DNA of 64,000 nt from Amphibalanus amphitrite. Taxonomy: Eukaryota; Arthropoda; Thecostraca; Balanomorpha; Balanidae. Location of the stretch: NCBI RefSeq assembly GCF_019059575.1, contig NW_024881535.1, positions 62,001-126,000 of the forward strand, in the 5' to 3' direction. Under the pieces are notes generated by a model. That model was not told the DNA's origin. It was given only the letters and a program-made list of their open reading frames with translations, and made no database searches. The translations under genes were made by a program, and so were the position numbers. Every line of letters starts with the position of its first letter. The stretch's first letter is position 1. Shown piece by piece: positions 12,159 to 23,221 of the stretch.

Positions 12159-13893
12159 CAGTGACGTACCCAAGGGGGGGGGGCCACGGGGGCCAAGGCG
12201 CCGAAGGCGCTCAGGTGGCCCCTCAGGCCCCTGGATATTTTTTAAACACTGGATAAAACGTCTTTTACTCGGAAGAAAAATTGATATTAAAGTTTCATTT
12301 ATGTGCCCTGGGTACCCGAGGGGCCCCTGCAGTCATCCAAGGGCCCCCAGTTTCCTGGGCCCCTGGTCGCCTAGGGGGCCTCTGGTAGCCGGGGGCCTGG
12401 TCTCATGGGGGCCCCTGATAGCCTGTGGCCCCTAGTCGCCTAGGGGGCCCTGTTCGCATGGGGGGCCTCTGGTCGCATGAGGCCCCTGATCGACTGGGGG
12501 CCCCTAGTTGCCTAGGGGGCCCTGATAGCCGGGGGCCTGGTCGTATGGGCCCCTGATAGTCTGTGGCCCCTAGTCGCCTAGGGGGCCCTAGTCGCATGGG
12601 GGGGCCTCTGGTTGCATGATATTGAGGCCCCTGATCGCCTGGGGATACCTAGTCGCCCAGGGGGCCCCTGGTAGCCGGGGGCCTGGTCGCATGGGGCCCC
12701 TGGTTGCCTGGGGCCCCCGGTCGCCCCTAGTCGCCTGGGGGACCCTGGTCGCCTTGGGCCCCTGGTAGCCTGGGATCCCCTGGTCGCCTGGGGGCCCCTG
12801 ATCGCCTGAGGGCCGCTGGTCACCTAGAGGGCCCCTGGTCGCCTGGGGGCCCCTGGTAGCCGGGGGCCTGGTCGCATGGGGCCCCCTGGTCGCATGGGGG
12901 CCCCCTGATCGCCTGGGGGCCCCTGATCGCTTTGGGGACCTGATCGCATTGGCCCTTGGTCGCCTGGAGGGCCCTGGTCGCCTGGGGCAGTGGGGCCCCT
13001 AGTCATCTGGAGGACCTGGTCGCCTGGGAACCCCTGGTCGACTGGGGGCCCCTGGTCGTCTGAAAGTACGCTTATCACCTGATTGATCCCAAATCATATG
13101 AGTGGCTACTGGCTACTGGATATAAGTAGTGACTGGAGTAGGCACTCATCTGAAGGAGCCAATATCTTTCACAGTGCCGGAGATATCACAGAAAAACAAA
13201 AAGGCTAAACTGAATACCCCCAACCTTGGCCCCAAAGGCGTCATTGGCTAACACAGGGATGTGGGTCGATTTGCAATCGCATTTCCTCCTAAGTCCTATT
13301 CCTCCAATTAATACAGAGTGTCCCAGAATTACCCAAGCATTTATTTTCTGGCTAAAAGTACAATTGCGCTCGTTTCCTAGTGAAACATACAATAACCGCG
13401 TTTACATAGGGCTAGTTGCCAGATAGTGGAATTCCGATAACGAGACATTTATTCCCCACTATTATATTATATACCTACATATCCGGAATTGGAGGATGTT
13501 CAGTGATTGAGGCGCTCGCTCATAAAATGCCGTGCGTTTCATGCACACTCCTCAAGCAAAACTATTTTTACTTTCCAATTTTCCACATTTTCTCAAGGCT
13601 TAGACCGTTACAGAGACCGTTTTAATTGACTTTGATGAAGTTGAACGCGAGAAATCACAACCAAATGCTACATTAGGTTGTAAAGAACTGAATTGCGTTT
13701 TCCCACACACGTGGCGTTTTCTCACCTACGTCTGCAGGAGAGACCGGACCCACTATGCCCCCCCCCCCCACCATCGAAAGGTTCTTCATGACTCCCGGGG
13801 GCCCCCGGGGAACCTGGGGGGCCCTATACACTGTGGGGGGCCCCTTCGAAAGCAGGTGGCCCCCTCCTAGGCGAAATCCTGGGTACGTGCCTG
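12159..13893. mobile_element. Non-autonomous hAT-like DNA transposon
   Basis: The element is bounded by short inverted termini, CAGTGACGTACCC at the left and GGGTACGTGCCTG at the right (11 of 13 positions pair). It is flanked by an identical 8-bp target duplication, GTTAGACT, at 12151-12158 and 13894-13901. An 8-bp duplication and CAGTG/CAGGC ends are the signature of the hAT superfamily. At 1735 bp with no transposase frame it depends on a partner for movement. Poly-G/C stretches lie just inside each end, and the interior carries a large GC-rich minisatellite. The exact duplication suggests an insertion that is not very old. Confidence 0.85.
12320..13066. repeat. GC-rich minisatellite inside hAT-like element
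   Basis: Dozens of degenerate copies of a unit of about 17-21 bp based on GGGCCCCTGGTCGCCT. On the - strand this reads as Gly-Pro-Pro/Asp-Gln-Gly repeats that mimic collagen, but there is no start, splice or domain context, so it is not a gene. Unit variants (TGGTAGCC, TGATCGCC) are interleaved. Confidence 0.85.
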
Positions 13894-13901
13894 GTTAGAC
13901 T

Positions 13902-15967
13902 CTTTCCTCGCAATTACGGAGCCAAGCCAAAACTAGCACAAAATGTGGGTATCACATAAAACTCTGGTTGACCTCTCGAGCCCCTTTCTATTTACGAGGA
14001 CTCGCTTGTGCAACACTTGCTAGCAGCGCATCACTTTACGACGTGTGCATATCTACTCTCTGACTAGTTTCCGTCCCAGAATTGCTAACCAGCTTCAGCG
14101 TAATTGCGGTGACCTCTTCTCGTGTCTCGTGCATTCCTCTGTAGCGATTTACGCTCGTTTCATGATTGGCACGTGCACAAATTTACGCTGAAATCACCGT
14201 TAGCCTATTTATTGCCTGATTTTCGAACGAACCTATGCCATCCGTGCCAAGGGACAGTTCGGACCCGATCTGCCATTATCGTAAACTGTCCCAGCGAGAT
14301 TCGGTGTTTCGTAAGCATGATTGGCGATGGTTCGTCGCTCGATTGCATACCTGAACGCTCGTACGAAATATTGGCATCGAGGCGTATACTTGAGCTGAAA
14401 AGTGGCCACACTAAGCTCCATTATAGACAAAATTAAACACCCCAAAACCTATGTAAGTGGAACGCCACTCGCGGTTTAAATAATTTGCCAGGATATATTG
14501 TAAAGTAGTACTGACGTAAATGGGCCTGTGAGAATCTAATAAGTGGGACAGACGGTTTGCTGTAAATAGCGGTAAAAGGGGTGGCTGTCATCAAGAAAAG
14601 AAATCGGCAATAATGCAGAGTTTAGGCCGTGAAACGAAGGTGAAACGACCCACAAAAGTAATATCTTCTGAATAATGAGCATTGCGAAAAGATAAAACGG
14701 AAACGTGGTAGCGGCGAAAAATAAAATGATTGATTGACAGAACATTGAAATTGAATATGCATAAGTTAATTCTTTTGCGAAACAGCGTTACAAGAAATAT
14801 TGGCTGGATCGGATTGCTATGAACTTCAAATCCCACTTTGACAGCTTAGCTCTTGCGAAATAGATTTTCCTCTCAACTAAATATTTCCTGCTCGCTCTTC
14901 GTCACTTTGCAGTTGCGCTTGGTAATAAGTCTACATAAAATAACGGACACCTTATGACAAACTTGGAATATTTTGAAACAAAGTATATTTTTCCATAAGC
15001 ATGTTACCTTCCCAGTTCGGATGCCGCTGCTTCCATGGCATAGGTAAGTAGATGACCTCAAAACATTCAATGATTGTCCCCGCAATTGTAAGTAATCTAA
15101 AACTCCGCCAAAGATCATCTAAACCATCATCTTCCCGAAATTTTCCCGACGATGCCGCCGCGGGCGCAGCGATAGAAGCACAGATCGGCGAACCTAGCGC
15201 GGGCTGGGCGGCGGCCAGCGGCGCACCTGTGGCCATCACGGCGTGCCCACACCCAGTGCGCACCTCTCTTCCATCCTCCGTCTGTGCGTGTGTCTCATTA
15301 ACATGCGTAGAAGCGCGCGAGTCGAGACCAAGCGCGCGTCTTCCTGGGCACTAGGTCAGTTGTGGCGCGAAACCCGCCTCCAGCGGCCGCCAGTGGTCGT
15401 CAAACTTCATAGCGGCGAGTGGCCAGTGGTCGTCAAACTGCCAGTCATATGGCCCTCAGCTATTCAGCCATAGGACAGCTCTCTAACCAGCAATGACATG
15501 TGTATATAACCAAACCTGCACAATACCTCACGAAACTAGATCATCCCTTTGGGCTCGAGTTGTACTCGGAATCGGCGCTGGGACCGCCCCCGCTCTGACC
15601 GATTCGCGAGCTGCGCCGAGAGGCAAATCTGGCGAGGGTGTGGCAAGAGAAAACGGCCCACCGCGCCGGGACGGTGGCATGCTAACTACAGAGCAGCCGC
15701 ACTCCTTTGGCCACACGAAAGCGCATAAATAGCGAACTGTTAGTCGCACAAGCGGGAGGACTGGAGTGCGATTTGCGGTCCAGTGGGTTGGGAGGCATGA
15801 TATATGTATGCATATTGCATGCAGCATGCGCAAGATGTTAAAGCGTACGGTGGGCCTCATTAGACTTGGGCTGTTGCGTCATTTATATTTCATTTATTTA
15901 TTTCCGGTGATTATTTTCTGGGTCCATGTTTCATTCATTCAAAGCATCTGAACTTAGCGTTACTTAT
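13902..15967. other. Non-coding stretch, no gene seen
   Basis: No exon similarity, RNA gene or clear repeat was recognised. Overlapping opposite-strand frames at 14122-14445 and 14952-15354 show no known motif. Confidence 0.4.
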
Positions 15968-16069
15968 TCCGTCTCCGTCCCTTCTCCGTCCCGTCTCCGT
16001 CCCGTCTCCGTCCCGTCTCCGTCCCGTCTCCGTCCCGTCTCCGTCCCGTCTCCGTCCCGTCTCCGTCCT
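15968..16069. repeat. 11-bp CCGTCTCCGTC minisatellite
   Basis: About nine tandem copies of an 11-bp unit (GTCCCGTCTCC), nearly perfect apart from the first copy. Confidence 0.93.
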
Positions 16070-18240
16070 ACCCATCACAAGCAGCAGTGCGAAGCCTCCG
16101 CCCGGGGCTGAGTCCATGTGGGTCAGCGCTGGCTGTGGCCAGCACTTAGTGCGCTCAGGACGAGAGGTCTCCTTATACCGTGACGAGTCGTCGCGCCTCC
16201 AGCCGAGGTCGACATCGGTGGAGCTTGTCTCAGAAGTGACCCCAAAGACACAGATAGCCACCTCTGTTACCGATACCAACGCCTTCGCTTCCTCATTCAC
16301 CTTCCTCGCCTTCATCGCTTTTGTCGCCTTCGCCGCCGCTTTCGTGTCCGAGGCCTGTGAATATTTGTCACCGCAACCACAGCCTCAGTCGCCGTGAGAA
16401 GTTTAAATAATGTTGATTAAAGTTATCGTGAGAATGTCGGTAGTGTAACAGAATGCGACTAGTTTTACACAAGTGGGACGGTCGTCGCTTCGGGCCAAAC
16501 CGCCTAGCGGTTTTAAATTTAGCACTTTGAGTTATTGAAGCCACATCTCGGTTACATTGGAGTGAACGCTAAAGCTGCAACAGTAAAATGGCGACATTTC
16601 ATTAGAATGATGACGATATTAGACATGAGCGCTGTCGGCAACTTGTCCCCAACCAGTGTGTAGTAGTCAATTTTATGCACAACAATCACAAACTTCACGA
16701 TATTTTTTTCCCGCCAAGTGAGGCATTAATCCGTTCAGCCGTCTCCGAAATACTCACGGAACTGAAATTGATATCTACCATAATGCAATGTTCAACTCTG
16801 GTCCTGTCATACGAGGTTCATCAACCGTGATGTATCGAGATCTAGATCATCGTTCACGGCATTATCGTTTCCGGCGGCACCGGAAGCTGTGGTTTCCGGG
16901 GCGCTGAGGCGGTGATTTATCTTCCATCCCGAGGATACTTACCGTTGCGGGGTATTTAGTGGACAGCGAAAGTATTTTGCGGTTAGAAGATGTTGACATT
17001 TTAACGTCTCTTTACAGATGGCCTTCTAAAGATCGATAATTACCTAAATAATAAATTGGCTGGTTAAGGAACGATTTGTTACATATTTACCCATTTATGC
17101 TCTAATCGGAAAACCTAGCTCAGCAACAGAACAAAACTGTGCTCATACAGTTCACCCACATTCCGCACTCATACCGCGGTCAGCCCTCGTTTTGACCGCC
17201 CCAAACCACATCCACTTATCGCTGAGCCCGGCAGCCGTTCGACTCAGAGGCGCGCGGCGCCCTAAATGGCTCAGAGCCTCTCATTTGGCGGCCCCGGGCC
17301 TGACAGAGGTTTTGCACCGGCACGCAACCCAGCGTCATCATCTTGTCGGCACTCTGAAACAAAAACGACCGCTGATGAGACGTGTGCGCTCTCTTTTTCC
17401 GACGCGAGGTAATGCGAGTTTTTCTGGGCCGGTGCTGAATGGGTTTGAGACTGACGCATGATGAACAAGGTGCATAAGTACGTAACTCGTGCGTTTCGTG
17501 AGACACGTAAAATAGTGTTTGTGGATGCTTCTTTGGCGTCAAGAGCAGCACACGATATTACATTATCCAAGGATCAGATATAAACTGAGATCATATCGTT
17601 CGATGTTTTGCACATAATGCATGACATATAAGTACGCACCTCGCCGCCTTATACGTATATCTGCGACGCTTTTATATGGCATGTGAAGTCAGCAGTATGG
17701 AAGCAATCGTCTCCCGTTTCTCCCCGGTTCTGCTGAACCTCCCCGCGAGTTCCGCGCGTGGCCTGCCAGAACTGTCTCCTGAGGCTGACCAGAACCGATA
17801 ACCGGTGCTCCCGAATCTGGGACAGCGCAGCTCGCAGACCATTATTAGGCTCATGGAACCTCTCAAGACACGACGTTTTTGTGCGGCCTTCTCAGTAGTG
17901 GGTTCTTGTCTCTAAATGTACCCTTTTTCTCGCAAGCTACTGAATTTTTAATGCGTGCATTTTACTTGTTAGCATGACTGATTGGGATACACCGACACCA
18001 ACGAGTCACAGCGTAGCAAACTTCGTTAGAAAGCTGAAACATGTGCATGAAACTTCAATCGACTATTCAACCTGCCCTCAGCCCTAGCTTGTGTGGGTTG
18101 TCGCACGGTCATAAACGAATCAATATAATTCGTCACAGTCAGCGAAAATCAGCACAATCCTATAAACCCCACCAGTTGTGTGGATTCCACGTAACATCTG
18201 GCAGGCGTCCGGCGGATACGGTATCGATCAAGTTCCACTA
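16070..18240. other. Non-coding stretch, no gene seen
   Basis: The 16116-16397 frame (+) ends in alternating Phe-Ala and shows no family I know. The rest is unique sequence without recognisable features. Confidence 0.4.
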
Positions 18241-20100
18241 ACTAGGAACAGACTCTGCGACCCAGTCGCCGTTCGCCGTCGTTCTTTGCCGGCGCCGTCG
18301 GCAATGAATGGACCGAATCGGCGACGGTGTCGGTCGAGCCGCGTCGAATCGAGGCCAGGAGGCGCTCGTCGGTCCCACGAGCGGCCGACGCTCGACGAGA
18401 ACGGGTAATGGCGGTCGTCGTTCCCAGACGGCTCGTGCCGGCCGGCCGTCGACCGACCGGCTGGCTGGCGACTGGTGCCTGGACGGAGGCGGAGGCGACT
18501 GGCGGAGGGCAGACGGAGGTGGGGCTCCTTTCTCTTCACGAGACACACCGGTCGGCGGTGTCCTGAGCGGGCGGTGTCGAGCTGTGAGAGCAGGGTTCAG
18601 CGGGTCCGATCTGAGATGATGGGGTGTCCGGTCCGTGCCAGTGAGGGCCGGTTCTTAGCTTGATGCGGTGGTCATTCTGTAGCTAATCCCAGCGACATTT
18701 ATTACCTTGGGGCACAATTTTTTTTATCTATCATTCATTATCATCTTGAAACAAATAAACGTAATTGTCTGGGTTGCGACATCAATATTCAAGCTATTCG
18801 TAACATCTCCCAATGAATGAATGAAAAACGTCGTCCTTTTCCTTCAGCTATTCCACCTTACCTATCGCCCAAGCCAATCCAAATACCACCAAATCAGTCC
18901 AACGGCTCGTGCACCGCCACGCGCTTCCGCCATCCAGCATTCCATGCGGAGCTAACATCCTGGCTGCGTTCCTCGGCACCGTCGGCCGTATCGGAGGCCG
19001 CTCCACGAAAGTAGGCCCAGTTACGCAAACACCCGGCGCTAGCCGACGTGCCCCCGGCGCTCGGCCGCGCGGCGCGCCTCAGCTCGACGAGGCGAGGCGA
19101 GGTTTGGCCTGGCTCGCTTCACCGCCAGTCCGGCTCGAAACCTCCTCGGGCTGCCACACCTACCAGCTCGGCGAGCGGCAGCGGCGCCGTTGCCATGACA
19201 ACAAGCAGCGAGCGGTGAGCACCTCCGGTGACGCCCCAGGCTGCGGCTAATCGCCGGCTCTGACTGGGGAGTACGCGGACAGAAGTGCGCCATTCATGGC
19301 GCCGAGCCGGTGGAATGCGGCGTACGCAGCGCGCCGCCGACTGACCCACATTGGCCAGACGGGCTGCGTGCCGGTGTGCGCGTTACGCAAGGCCCTGAGG
19401 CGCTCGGTGGAGATGAGAAGCGACCATGAATGAGCGACCACGGCACTTTGCCGGCGATGCAGCGTGCGTGCGGCAGGACATTAGTGTAATGGACTGGAAA
19501 TGGCGGCGGTAAATGAACGGCTATGTTTTCACTTTATCTAATTAAACAGCGGACGTGCGTCTCATCGTCATGCACACACGCACTCGGCACGTTAATGGGT
19601 CAGATGGCGCGGGACATTTCCGGGCGCCGGGGGCCGCGGCGGGGCGGTCCGGGACGGACGATCTGTGAACGGAGGAATGGGGTCGAACACACGCCCCGGA
19701 CGGTACCCCATGCTTTGCAACGCAGAGCAGATCGATTGCGACCTATTTTGACCGAGAAGCGAGGCGCAGGAGAGGACATTGCTCCACAGGGACGCTTCCG
19801 ACAACTGCCACACGGTTGTCGCCCGTGTAGCGGTGCATCGCTGTCGCCGTCGCTCGTCGCGTCCCGCCGCGGTTTCGCCGCTCCTCGTCACTGACGTCTT
19901 ATCTGCGCCTCTCGTCAAGTCTGTCGCGTGCCGCGTGCATAATCGGAACTCCGTTGACCGACGACGGCCGCGACCCCAGCGATCACCGAGCCTGGAAAGC
20001 GTGACGCCCGGATTAGGTAAGGCGCGATCCTTCCTTGGCACGGTAAGATGCGACAGCCAATGACGTAATGGAATGCGGCACGGCATCGAAGAAGGGATCT
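18241..20100. other. GC-rich, CpG-dense block
   Basis: Nearly 1.9 kb with high G+C, many CpG dinucleotides and open frames in most of the six registers. It could be a promoter-proximal or 5' non-coding region, because frames open on both strands are typical of such composition. I could not find a supported exon. A perfect RFX X-box lies inside. Confidence 0.35.
19189..19202. promoter_or_regulatory. RFX X-box-like site
   Basis: GTTGCCATGACAAC matches the RFX consensus (GTTNCCATGGNAAC type) with both half-sites intact. It sits in the GC-rich block. X-boxes commonly mark promoters of ciliary genes, but no such gene is visible nearby. Confidence 0.4.
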
Positions 20101-21479
20101 GAAGCCTGAGCATGTGCGGATCGATATGATCGTTGACTATCGAATGTCTCGCACGGTACTTTGATGACGCTGATAGACAGTCACACAGTTTATGCGGGAG
20201 GGCAGACGTGATGGCTTCATTGGGAATGACTATACAACGTCCGGAATTGTTTTATTGAGGTGTAACGTTTTACGGTGCACGCACTGCTCCGGGGATAAGC
20301 CGATTCTGCGTGAGAAGCAGAGTTCTTTGAATAGGTCACGCGATAAAGGCAGACGCGGAAGACGAGACAAGTGTCAGAAGAAGCTTGACAAGCGGTACGT
20401 ACAATCGAATCAGGCACAAGCGAGAGAAACAGTTTCAGCGAAGCTACGTTTTGTTGGAACGGACGGGAAAAATGTATTTAGTTATACGTGAAGCTCTTAT
20501 TTATCGGATGCTGTTTTTTTATCAAATTGACGGGCCCGATGGTCATAACTTTCAGCAAAACTTTCACATCATCACGTAAGCAGCGGCGCCGCCACGCTTT
20601 TATGAGCACTACGTACACCCGCATGCAGGTTAGTGTTAGGCTCAGGCACGACACCCAGGGTGGGATGAAAATTTTCCCAAGTTCCAAGGTGCATATTTAT
20701 AACATCACCAAAACCTGAAAACTCTCCGGATTCGTCCCACTGATTGTCGAGAAGTCAACATTTTCATTACAAATAATACAAAATGAGTAAAACGAATGAT
20801 CTAATAAACACCCAGCTGACCAAGGGAAAGACGCGGCTGTCCCTCCCGTCCCTCCCTTGGCTTCGAACCGATTGCAGTCTGCAGAATGATGTGTGTAGTT
20901 ACAGTTGCACTTACACTATGGGGGGCCTGGGGCAAAAGCATGCCTTTCCAGCCGGCGAGTTTGTGATGGTGAAAATTTTCTTCGGGACCACCTTCCTAAA
21001 TAGCAATTTCGACTGTTATTTGAAAACATTTGTACAACTATTCTGTAGGCAGATTAATCCGAAGTCCTACTTAATCCTTTTGTCTGTTTAGTCGAAATGG
21101 CTTGAATACAATAAACAAAACAAAGCAACTTAGATTCAGACTCTGTATTTTCATGCTACCTATACACTGCCTTTCTGAAGTTGTAAGACTCCTAATGGAT
21201 ACTAGGTCCTGCAAGGTTCATTTCCCTGTGAAAGCTCCTCTGGGAGTGAGGGCGTTGCGAAGTTGCGACATCTGAAGACCGTGCAGAGGTTCACTTTTGA
21301 CTTCATAGGTCAGTGACCTGATCTGACCCGAAAATGCGGTTGGTGTCAACAGATCCGGCTTGATTCAAAGGTCAGGTATGCCTAGCTTCAGTTCTCTATC
21401 ACCGGCGTGTTCGGAGCTATCGCGAAAAAAAAAACTATGGAGGGGCGGCACCCGCCTCCCCCCTCGGCCGGCGAGGGTT
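20101..21479. other. Non-coding stretch, nothing recognised
   Basis: Unique sequence with short open frames only. No exon, RNA or repeat structure that I can support. Confidence 0.4.
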
Positions 21480-21960
21480 AAGGCTCTCAGAGACCAGTAC
21501 AGGGCCTGCAAAGGGCAGTTTGAGACGTTTAGATGCCGACTTGGGCCATCAGAGGCTAATTTGGGTCCTTACAGGCCATCATGGGCCCTCAGAGGTCAGT
21601 GTGGGACCCTAAAATACCTGCATGGGCTTACCGGCATGGGAAAATACCGGCACGGGATCTGAGGGCCCGCAGTGCGGGGCCCTCAGATCCCATGCCTCAG
21701 ATCCCATGCTCAGAGGCACCTAAAGGTTAGTCTTGGGACCCCAGAGACAGAAATGATGTCACCAGAGGCCGGAGTGAGGCCCTCAGACGCCGGCTGGACC
21801 CTTGAGGCCGGTTTAGGGGCCCTCAAATGCCAGCGGAGGGCCCTCAGAGGTCAATGTGGGTTCTCATCCCTCAATGTGGGCGCTTGACCGCCACTGAAGG
21901 GCCCTCCGAGATCAGTGTAGGACCCTCAAAGACTGGTATGGGAGCTGTTAATAGCTGGCG
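21480..21960. repeat. Degenerate ~30-bp GGGCCCTCAGAGG repeat
   Basis: Variants of GGGCCCTCAGAGGTCAGTGTGGG recur (without exact copies) roughly every 25-40 bp. A hairpin with 15-bp perfect arms is embedded at 21654-21691 (GGGATCTGAGGGCCC against its complement). The neighbouring poly-G/C runs suggest it may be the core of an old DNA transposon like the hAT element at 12.2 kb, but I found no matching ends. Confidence 0.55.
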
Positions 21961-22019
21961 TGGGTTTCTTGAGCCTCGTGACAATCGAATAAGGGCCAGA
22001 GCCCCATACACCCATGGGG

Positions 22020-22675
22020 ACCCTGCCCATTGGTTGTTTGGGGGGGGGGGCAAATGATATGATGGCCCCCTGATTAGCCTTTGGAGGGGGGAAGGCCATG
22101 GTCCTGACTCCTGATCCCCCCCCCCCCCCTCTGCGACCGCCACTGCACTGAAAGTGCGAAGGGGGAGGGGCAGATACCCACAGACATTGCTGGCCCCCAG
22201 CCTGTTTGAACCGAGGCAGGGGGCACGGTTCCCTGGCCCCAAACTACTATGCCTGTGACGAACTATGCCGACTCCAAGCAGATCCGGTCAAGCGTTGGTC
22301 GTTTGTATACGCATTCTCCTGCACCTTACTAGTATTGTCTTATTCCTTTTCAGTGCCCGCTCATGTACCGCGTCTCGTATTCAACAAAATGCTGCCACCA
22401 GGACTCACAGTTTTGTCTCTGATATGGTTTCCTTCATTGAGTGAAGGAAATTGCGGTCAATAACGCTGTAGAAACAAAAGGGAATCTTCATTAAAGGGCA
22501 GGTTGAATAGTCGTCAAGTTCTGGTGTTTAGGGTACCGGGTGGTAGGTACTTACAGACAGACACTAAAGTCAGCAAAAAGTGGGGGGCCAGTTAACATTG
22601 CTGCCCCCCCCCACCTCCGAAAGTGGGGGGCCATGGCCCCCGCCCCCCCCCCCCCTGTTCCTACGCCTATGGTCA
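22020..22675. other. Poly-G/poly-C rich transposon-like remnants
   Basis: Runs of 9-14 G or C occur at about 22042, 22114, 22605 and 22640. The segment 22575-22675, ending CCTACGCCTATGG, resembles an end of a G-rich DNA transposon, but no partner end or target duplication was found. Confidence 0.35.
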
Positions 22676-22955
22676 ACGGACGCGTCGAAATAAACAACTT
22701 CTAGCACTCCACTCTTCTACTCTGCAGATCTGAGATTACTACCACCTTGCTGACCTTGCTACCACCCAAGCCCTATATCATTATGAGCAACCAATCACTC
22801 ACAAAAGGCCTCTACAGTCTACACCAAGGCCCTAAAACTCTACACCACGCTCGGCGCTTGCTCGGCGCGGTTCATTCCCATGGTTGAGCCGGAGCCCAAG
22901 TTGAGCCCTTTAGACTCTTTAGTGCCCTGGTTGAGCCAAGCCGCCAAGCTTCCTA

Positions 22956-22969
22956 GTTGTTATGGCAAC
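22956..22969. promoter_or_regulatory. Imperfect RFX X-box-like site
   Basis: GTTGTTATGGCAAC keeps the right half-site (ATGGCAAC) and has a weakened left half. No gene is seen beside it. It could be chance. Confidence 0.25.
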
Positions 22970-23150
22970 AAGAGCGTACCTTATTTTTTAGCAGTTCAAA
23001 ATGACAAATGTAATTTTGGTATGTCAAAACTGGTCAAAACAAACTTAAGTTTGGTGACTTTTTTCAATTAAAAAACTTTTCCAAAAAAAACGTAATTAAA
23101 AACTTTTTTTTTTAAAATAAATTAACTATTTTTCACATTTTGAGCAGTAC

Positions 23151-23221
23151 CTACGTACTGTACGTAGTGGATTTCCAAGTCAAAAATTGCACTACGTACA
23201 GTGTACGTACTGTACGTAGTG
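23151..23221. repeat. Nested TACGTA palindromes
   Basis: CTACGTACTGTACGTAG is itself an inverted repeat. It occurs at 23151-23167 and again at the right end (about 23204-23220). A further inverted copy, CACTACGTACAGTG, begins at 23190. The segment can fold as alternative hairpins. Confidence 0.7.

Noticed and set aside
12403-13078. Collagen-like Gly-Pro-Pro frames on the - strand
   Set aside because: They are translations of the GC minisatellite inside the hAT-like element; there is no start, splice or domain context.
19592-20113. 173-residue - strand frame
   Set aside because: It lies in the CpG-dense block, overlaps + strand frames, and shows no recognisable domain.
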